This document shows, one piece after another, positions 57,857-64,000 of a stretch of DNA of 64,000 nucleotides. How positions within the stretch are numbered: the first letter of the stretch is position 1; every line of letters begins with the position of its first letter. Made by a program: the position numbers and the translations under genes. The stretch comes from Chlorokybus atmophyticus (lineage: Eukaryota; Streptophyta; Chlorokybophyceae; Chlorokybales; Chlorokybaceae), in the NCBI GenBank assembly GCA_009103225.1, contig RHPI01002069.1:124001-188000 (forward strand), given 5' to 3'. Below the pieces are notes generated by a model. That model ran no database searches and was not told the DNA's origin. It saw only the letters and a program-made list of their open reading frames with translations.

Positions 57857-60788
57857 CTAGTACTTGTAGTCCTTGACGTGCAGGGACTCCTGCGACGCGG
57901 CGTCGCCAGCACTGCCAGAATACTTGCCAAGAGAAGCTTGGCCATTGGCCTCGGCACGTGTGAGGAAGGCCTTCTGAGCAGCGGAGATGTTTTCCTTCTT
58001 GCCGCCCCATGCCTACAACCACACAGCAACCAGCTCAGCAATAAAGGAGGACAGTGTCAATATGGCAACATTGATGTTTACCATTAAGGGCAAGCTTGCA
58101 ACTCAACCATGGCATGCATATAGTTGCACCTATGATGCTTGCACAACATGAATAACAATTAACCTCAATGCTGAACGGCATGTGCAGTTTGATCATGACA
58201 TGAAAGTTAAACTCCTCTCGAGGACCATACAGGGCCTGCCGGAATTTCGCACAAACTGCAGCGGTGGGTACCTTGAGGGTAGATGACTGCAGAGCACGGC
58301 CATACGAGAAGCTCAAAGCCCATGGCTTCTTTGTGCTCAACTTGTTCATGGCGTCCAAGTTCTTTGTAGCCTCCTCCTCACTCTGCCATCCACGAAGCCA
58401 ACAAAGGTTTGTAATGCACCTTTAATAGGCGGCGCTGAACAGAACTGCTTGTTTGCGCAGAACCGTCAGCGCGTTGAGAGCGCGCCTTTTAGAAGTTTGC
58501 ACGGGTCACAAAACGAACAGTGCTTGTGGCACAAACTTCCTTACAACCTAATCCACTTGCCTGACCACCAGAGAGGAAGTGAATGCCAGGCACTGCAGGC
58601 GGGACAGTGCGCTGCAGTGCACGCACAGTGTGCAGAGCGATCTAGAAATGTAACAGGAGTGGTGAGTGCCTGTAGGCAATGCAACTGAGATGCGTCACCT
58701 CAAACCTTGCACAACTGAGGTACCTCCTCAGGGGAAGCCCTGTTCGGACACTGCGCACCGGGCGTGACCATGTTGGGCTTGAGCAAGGTGCCCTCCAGCA
58801 TCACCTGAGAACGCGCACCACATGCTCAGGACATGTACTTGTTGTCCAGGCGGCGAAAGTAAGGTGGCACTTACATGATGATCACTGAGTGCCTTGTAGC
58901 AAGCAGCAATCACGCGCTCAGTCACATCAGCGCACTTTTGAATGGAGTGATCGCCATCGCTCAGGACTTCTGGCTCAACAATTGGAACCAAACCATTCTC
59001 CTGAAAACCGCTAAATGTAAGAGTTTGCTGCTGCTGTTCGCTGCTTGTCATACCATAAACACACTCATGCAAAAGCTAGTCAATTGTCTGCAAGGTTGCT
59101 TGTGCACTGAGATGCTAGTGGTAAACATACTGAAACCAAATAGATCATGCTATCAGCTTGTGGTGCAACAAGCTGTCATCAAGCGCTGTGCACACATTGA
59201 CACCAGATGCAATGACATGAAGCAGACCGGATAGCAGACAAGCATACGCGTGACGCTGCACCCAGAATTACCTGGCAGATTGCAGCATATCGCGCAAGAC
59301 CGTAGGCATTTTCGTGGATGGCAAGTTCTGAAGGGCAGCTATCTGAAATCTTCAGCACTGCGCGCCACTACATACAACATAAAGTCAGCCCTAGTGAAAT
59401 ACAGTAGTGCATATGTCCCTCGGATTGCTCCCTGCCCCCATCGGCATTGTTGCTCACCAACGCCACATGTCAAGGACTCGCCAACCCAGAAGCATATGCT
59501 GGCAGTAACTGGCCAGCTCACCAATGCTGCTTAAAACCTTTACAGGGGCACAGCTTACCTTGGCGAAGCGAGCACCGGCTTTGTAGTACTCAGCGCAACG
59601 CGAGCCCAAGCTATCCATACCCTAGAAAAGACAGCATTAGCAGATGCGCCAAAGCAACACACACAGTATGACCTGTGCACAAGAGTATGAGGCACGAGTT
59701 ACCTGTGTGGTGGTCTCACCATCAGTACCGGGCAATTCCACGACACCCTTGTCAACCTGTGATGAAAGACAAAGGTGATGACTGTGTCATGACTTTTTGC
59801 AAATTAAGCAAAAGATGTGCAAACATGCCACAATGGGATAGGGCAACATGCTTAATGCGATAGGGCACCGTCGTGAGCGCTTACCTTGATACCAGGGATA
59901 ACCCCCAACTTCTTCATGACCTCAACAAATGGAGTGCCATCATTTGCCTTCTGGTACCTGCAAATTGCAAACAATTACCGCAGACTGTAGTATCATTTCA
60001 CACAGATAGAGTCAAGAGGGCAGTCTCGCACAAGTGTACACCCGCCTGAAGCGCACTTACAAGGTTTCCTCAAACAAGATGACACCGCTGATGTGGTTGT
60101 TCATGCCCTCCGATGTGAAAAGTAACTGCCTCAGCGTTTGGCGGTTGGCCTAGTGCAAAGCAGAAAACCTCAGTGATTATGACGGATCGAGCTGACACTG
60201 ATAATAAGTCGTGACACAGACAGTCCCATCGAAACTTGCCTCGTTGTTCTCAACGTTGATGCCTTGCAGACGCTTGCCAATGGTGCCTGTGCTCTCGTCC
60301 GCAGCCAGAATGCCTTTGCCAGGTGCTGCGATAGCATTCTGGTCGCAACAACAGCCATATGTCAGGTGCATATAGCAAGCCTGACATGGACAGCATGTTG
60401 CAGCTTGCTTCTGGCGAAACGCGCCCGACACTCAAGGCGGCACGGCGGCTGGCTACCACACATGCTGCGCTGCAAACCATGCTGCAATGCAATAACAAGC
60501 AAGAATGCCGCCTGTGCAGAAGACCGCAACCCTGGCACACGCTGCGCAAGCTATGCGCAACTTGAGGCACAAGTTGAAATACAGCACATGATGGCAAGAT
60601 GTTGTTGAAAGGAGCGCCGCTCGCAAACATAACCAAGTTGCCCACTCACAAGCCAACACCGCGTAGCATGCTTGCCGTAGCAAATGCGCCTACTCTTGCT
60701 TCGACAACGTGCATACACCAGAGCCGCACGCACTGCTTACCGCAGTGGCGATGAGCTCCTCCTCATACTTGCTCCTGAAGTGCGACAT
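57857..60788 (-). CDS. FBA: Fructose-bisphosphate aldolase, class I, cytosolic type
   Basis: Twelve exons: 60741-60788, 60240-60338, 60061-60149, 59885-59957, 59703-59756, 59559-59621, 59272-59367, 58875-59000, 58724-58804, 58561-58641, 58272-58382 and 57857-58012, giving 358 aa, the normal length. The start [16 protein letters not shown] has no transit peptide, so the enzyme is cytosolic. [18 protein letters not shown] is the class I signature; WRAVLKI and the Schiff-base lysine in GTLLKPNMV are present, as is the conserved carboxyl end SLHVKDYKY with the catalytic terminal Tyr. It splits fructose-1,6-bisphosphate into dihydroxyacetone phosphate and glyceraldehyde-3-phosphate in glycolysis and runs the reverse in gluconeogenesis. 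Introns 2 and 10 have GC donors (GCAAGT). Confidence 0.98.
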
Positions 60789-61884
60789 GATTGCGGAGGA
60801 GTTAGCGAACACAAAGTCAGGGGAACAAACAAGCGCCGCCCACAACTACACCTGCGCCCCCGCCCACAACGCCAACAAAGCAAACGCCAATGGTAGCAAG
60901 CTGACAACTTTAAACTGAAGCATGCAATACCGATAACACCTCCAAAGCCGTCGGATCAGTGTCTCGAAGACAGCCTGAACAAACAGATCTGACGGTCACC
61001 TTCTATGATTCTAAGACCAACGTGACATTATGCCGCTGCAGTCGTGATCAAACGGGCGACATGAGCTCAGGGGTCCTTGGATTCAAGCAGAAAGTCCAGT
61101 CGGCAACCGACAAAGTATGCATCCCAGCAGATCAGCACTTTTTGGCCCAGGTGGCAAGTGATCGATAAGACTGCCGAGATATTATTATCGAGGAGGACTG
61201 CAGCATTCGAGCCGGGTTGATAAAGCCTTGTCAACCGGGAAACCCGTCGCTCGGTTTCAGCCGCCCTGTTTCGATCTGGTTCTGAGCCGTATCAGCTAAT
61301 GATTCCCTTTCGGCGTTACAGTGTAGCTTCGGCCAAGCTGCTGCCCAAGCTGTGCAAATTGCACACAAATTGCGGCCTTGTGCGGCCCGAGGCTGCGGAG
61401 GTGGAGGTGGAGGTGGAGAACTACAAGGAGGACGAGGAGGTGGTGGAGGTGGAGGTGGAGGCAGAGCAGGGAGAGGTTGCGTAGTAGTTGTGGTATACTG
61501 GTCAGTTAGTGTCGGACTTTCTGAGGTGACCAGACAGGTGAAGGCAGGAAGTGAGAGGTGAATTGGAGAAAGGCAGGAAGTCTGCAGCAAGGAGTGTTAC
61601 CCGTGCGTGATTTGTTTGCGAGCAGGCTGTTATTGACGTTGCTGCTTTATGTGTGTAAACCACCTGGCGATTGAGGTTGCAAGGCGTAGCTATTGTCCTT
61701 GCGCTGCTTGAGCCAGAACAAGCCACGGCCGAGCAGTAGGCAGGCAGCTCATCAGCTGGCTGTGTGGGATGTGTAGAGCAGGCTAGGGTTTGTGTTGCTT
61801 AGCTGCTTAATCGCTAGCTTCCCGCCCGTGTCGCTGTGTGGGCTATCACATGTTAGCTAGGCCAAGCGGTGCTGGGCAGCTGGG
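60789..61884. other. Divergent spacer between aldolase and CorA genes
   Basis: Contains a GGAGGTGGAGGTGGA run at about 61395-61480, purine-rich on the plus strand, and a telobox TAGGGTTT at 61784-61791, 94 bp before the CorA ATG. A frame around the purine run encodes only Glu/Val repeats and is not considered a gene. Confidence 0.55.
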
Positions 61885-64000
61885 ATGGCCGGGCCATACC
61901 AGAAGTTGCCTGGAACGGAGGTAGGTGGGCCGCCGCCGCGAGGAGGAGGAGGAGGAGGAGGAGGTTTAGGAGGAGGTGGATTGGGTGGAGGAGTCACCTC
62001 AGCGCAGCTGCTCGGGAGGTTTGCTGACGGCACCATCAAGTCATCCGTATCGTCCTGGTCCTCACTGTTATCGCTCGACAACGGGGGCGGGCTGCGCGAG
62101 CCGCCCGACAACGACGACGACGCTGGCTCGGACGAGCCGCTTCTTAGCCCTGTTGGTACGTGCCAGAACGCAAGGCTGCATTGGTTCATGTTGAAAAACA
62201 TCAACTGTGGAAGAGCACATTGGAATCAAGCGCCGTGATGTATGCCGTGTGCATTGGCTTTGCAGCATCTCTGTATAACGTGGAAGTTTGTGTATGAAGT
62301 TTTGGGCTAGCTTCTAAAGGCATGGTAATGCTACAAAGCAACCAGCTGTTTCTACTGCAATTGATTACATATGTTGAGGACTGGGCTGACTACAACAAGT
62401 CGGCTACAGCTGTCAGTAGCGCTTCATCACCCTTATGCAGGGCATGTTGACTGACCTTTACAGGCACAGTGTTTGACAGCGTTTCAGGTCAATGGCGTGT
62501 AGCACTTGTGCATGCAGGGCTCCATGCAGGGCTCCATGTTTAAGCGCTCACATGCAGGACTTATTACCAATTGATTAACGCATTGCCAATCCTGTGTAAC
62601 GCACTGGCACCATTAACCTGCTGTGCTTGGTTTACCCATGTATGTCTGTTTGCCCAGCTCTGTCAGACGACGGACATGTGCGCCCTGGAGCTGCGCTGGT
62701 GCGATCAGTGTCGGGGCATGCCAGAACTGTCGACCTTTGTGTGGCTTATGAGAATGGGCGGCGAGCAGCTAATGTGCCGTATGACACCATACGAAAATGG
62801 GCTGTTGGTGGCGACAAGTTTGTTTGGATAGGTATGTCATGATATAGTATGCAAACTACGCTACACCATGTATTTTGCAGCCGTAGTAATCTACGGCCTG
62901 GTACATGCAGCCTTGTGAAGATGGTCGACAGCATATGTCATGCGCATGCCGACCATGTTCGTGCACGTTGGTTGCTTTGCAGGCATGCATGATCCAGATC
63001 TTGCCTTGTTGCATCGCATTGCAAAGATATTCAAGCTGCATGAGCTGTTGGTTGAGGACGCTCTGGAAAGGGATCCACGACCCAAGCTTGAACGATACGA
63101 TGACAGGTGTTGTGACTAGTGACAAAAGCCTCAGTCACAGTTGAGTAGTAGTAGCAAGTAAATCAGCTACGCTGCGCAGTTACTTTATCACTGTGCGAAC
63201 TGCTGCATATGGTGAAAGCGGGCGAGTGGAGTTTGGCGATATTGATATAGTTGTCGAGGAAGGAGCGATTATCTCCATCAGCCAGCATCCTATGCATCCA
63301 TTCTTTGACGTCCAGGTATACACCTTCGTAGCATTTTACTGTCGCATCTGTTGATCGGCACTGTGGAAAATGGCCAATTGTTGCACGCACTGGTGTTTTC
63401 ATGTGCTTCCACCAATTTGTTTACAACTCCGTTGACAGGTGCGAGCAGAACGCCGGCCGTACTTGTTGAAGATGGGAGTGGCCTCCATTCTATATTGGAT
63501 TCTTTACTGGGTAATCGAGACGTATGTCGCTTTGATACGCCGCATGCGCACCGAGCGTGACGAGCTTGAGAACAGGGTGTTCGAGGATCAGGATGTCATT
63601 CGCTCTGACATTCAACGGCTGTACAAGCTGCGAGCTGGTACGCACATGGCATTGTTGCTGCATTGATGGTGATCAGATGTGCTAACAGCAATCTTGTGCG
63701 CCGCAGATTGCATTAATGTTAGGAGAGCTGTTCGACCACTGGTAGAGATATGTGCACGTCTTGTCTCTGGGGAGGTATGTGCATATCAATGCGCTGTAAT
63801 GGCGTTAGGCATGTGCTCTAACTGCAGCACATGGGTTTAGATGATGTCCGCTACGCAAATAATGTTGCAAGATTGGGGGTCGTGCACATGCATGGCACAT
63901 ATGGTATGGCATACTAGCCCAGCATTAGCGACTGGTTACATGGCATACTCATGCGACTGGTGTTGAACGCGTAGCTACTTGGTCTACTGGTCTGGTTACA
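61885..64000 (+). CDS. CorA-like magnesium transporter (3' partial)
   Basis: Six exons seen: 61885-62155, 62658-62831, 62983-63106, 63180-63315, 63439-63637 and 63707-63774; the gene continues past the window. About 320 residues are visible. After a Gly/Pro-rich and acidic N-terminus, FVWI-GMHDPDLALLHRIAKI, FKLHELLVEDALERDPRPKL, ERYDD, then the beta-rich YFITVR segment and a long stalk helix starting YLLKMGVASILYWILYWVIE are the CorA cytosolic funnel and willow-helix regions. The two membrane helices and the GMN selectivity motif lie beyond the window, so ion specificity is inferred. Family members are pentameric Mg channels of plasma or organelle membranes. ATG 61885 is the first in frame; the poly-Gly stretch after it is unusual. 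Confidence 0.9.

Noticed and set aside
61299-61484. Small Glu/Val-repeat protein
   Set aside because: Product of the GGAGGT purine repeat; both other frames are equally open.
1-64000. CRISPR arrays, operons, ribosome binding sites, phage attachment sites
   Set aside because: The sequence is intron-rich eukaryotic nuclear DNA; no regularly spaced repeat-spacer array was seen.

Overview
This is nuclear DNA from a photosynthetic eukaryote, most likely a green alga. The genes are intron-dense (about 90 introns modelled by eye, almost all GT-AG). The standard stop codons fit. The gene set includes a thylakoid-lumen FKBP isomerase with a twin-arginine transfer signal, a plant-type UDP-arabinopyranose mutase, a CXIP4-like zinc-knuckle protein, a plant-type cytosolic class I aldolase and a plant-like COG5. 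TGTAA follows several stop codons, as in chlorophyte poly(A) signals, but this is weak evidence. Introns and spacers are full of CA/TG/CG and TGCATGC tracts. Species was not determined. All exon models are hand-made; in each housekeeping gene the exon lengths sum to a whole number of codons and the joined protein matches the family.

Layout. 1-10.6 kb is a mobile and accessory block. It holds a large transposon-type protein with a C-terminal tesmin/TSO1 CXC domain (cut by the window start), then 222 bp downstream on the same strand a zinc finger-Tudor-DNA cytosine-5 methyltransferase whose catalytic half looks phage-like. A complete-looking pogo/Tigger-type DNA transposon follows (TA-flanked inverted repeats, DDD transposase, one nonsense codon in its DNA-binding domain), and then a MITE-like foldback. 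10.6-13.6 kb is AT-rich and without recognisable genes.

13.6-25.5 kb: cystinosin (-) and mitoribosomal mS34 (+) share a 125-bp divergent promoter; then an N-formylglutamate amidohydrolase-like protein (-), a small membrane protein (+) and an unknown IQ-motif protein (-). 28.3-39.9 kb: COG5 (-) and COX10 (+) form a second divergent pair with telobox motifs between them, followed by a WD40-Raf-like kinase fusion (-). 42.2-47.3 kb: lumenal FKBP (-) and CXIP4 (+) form a third divergent pair, then a small coiled-coil protein resembling BORC subunit 6 (+). 47.8-64 kb: a sodium:solute symporter (-) interrupted by a 958-bp assembly gap, UDP-arabinopyranose mutase (+), class I aldolase (-) and a CorA magnesium transporter (+) that runs off the window.

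The housekeeping genes are not a pathway cluster. The point of most interest is the 5' block, where a transposon-type protein and a Tudor-linked methyltransferase may belong to one mobile element. Secondary points are the intact pogo termini, frequent GC-AG introns, dispersed short repeats with conserved cores, and the WD40-kinase fusion.
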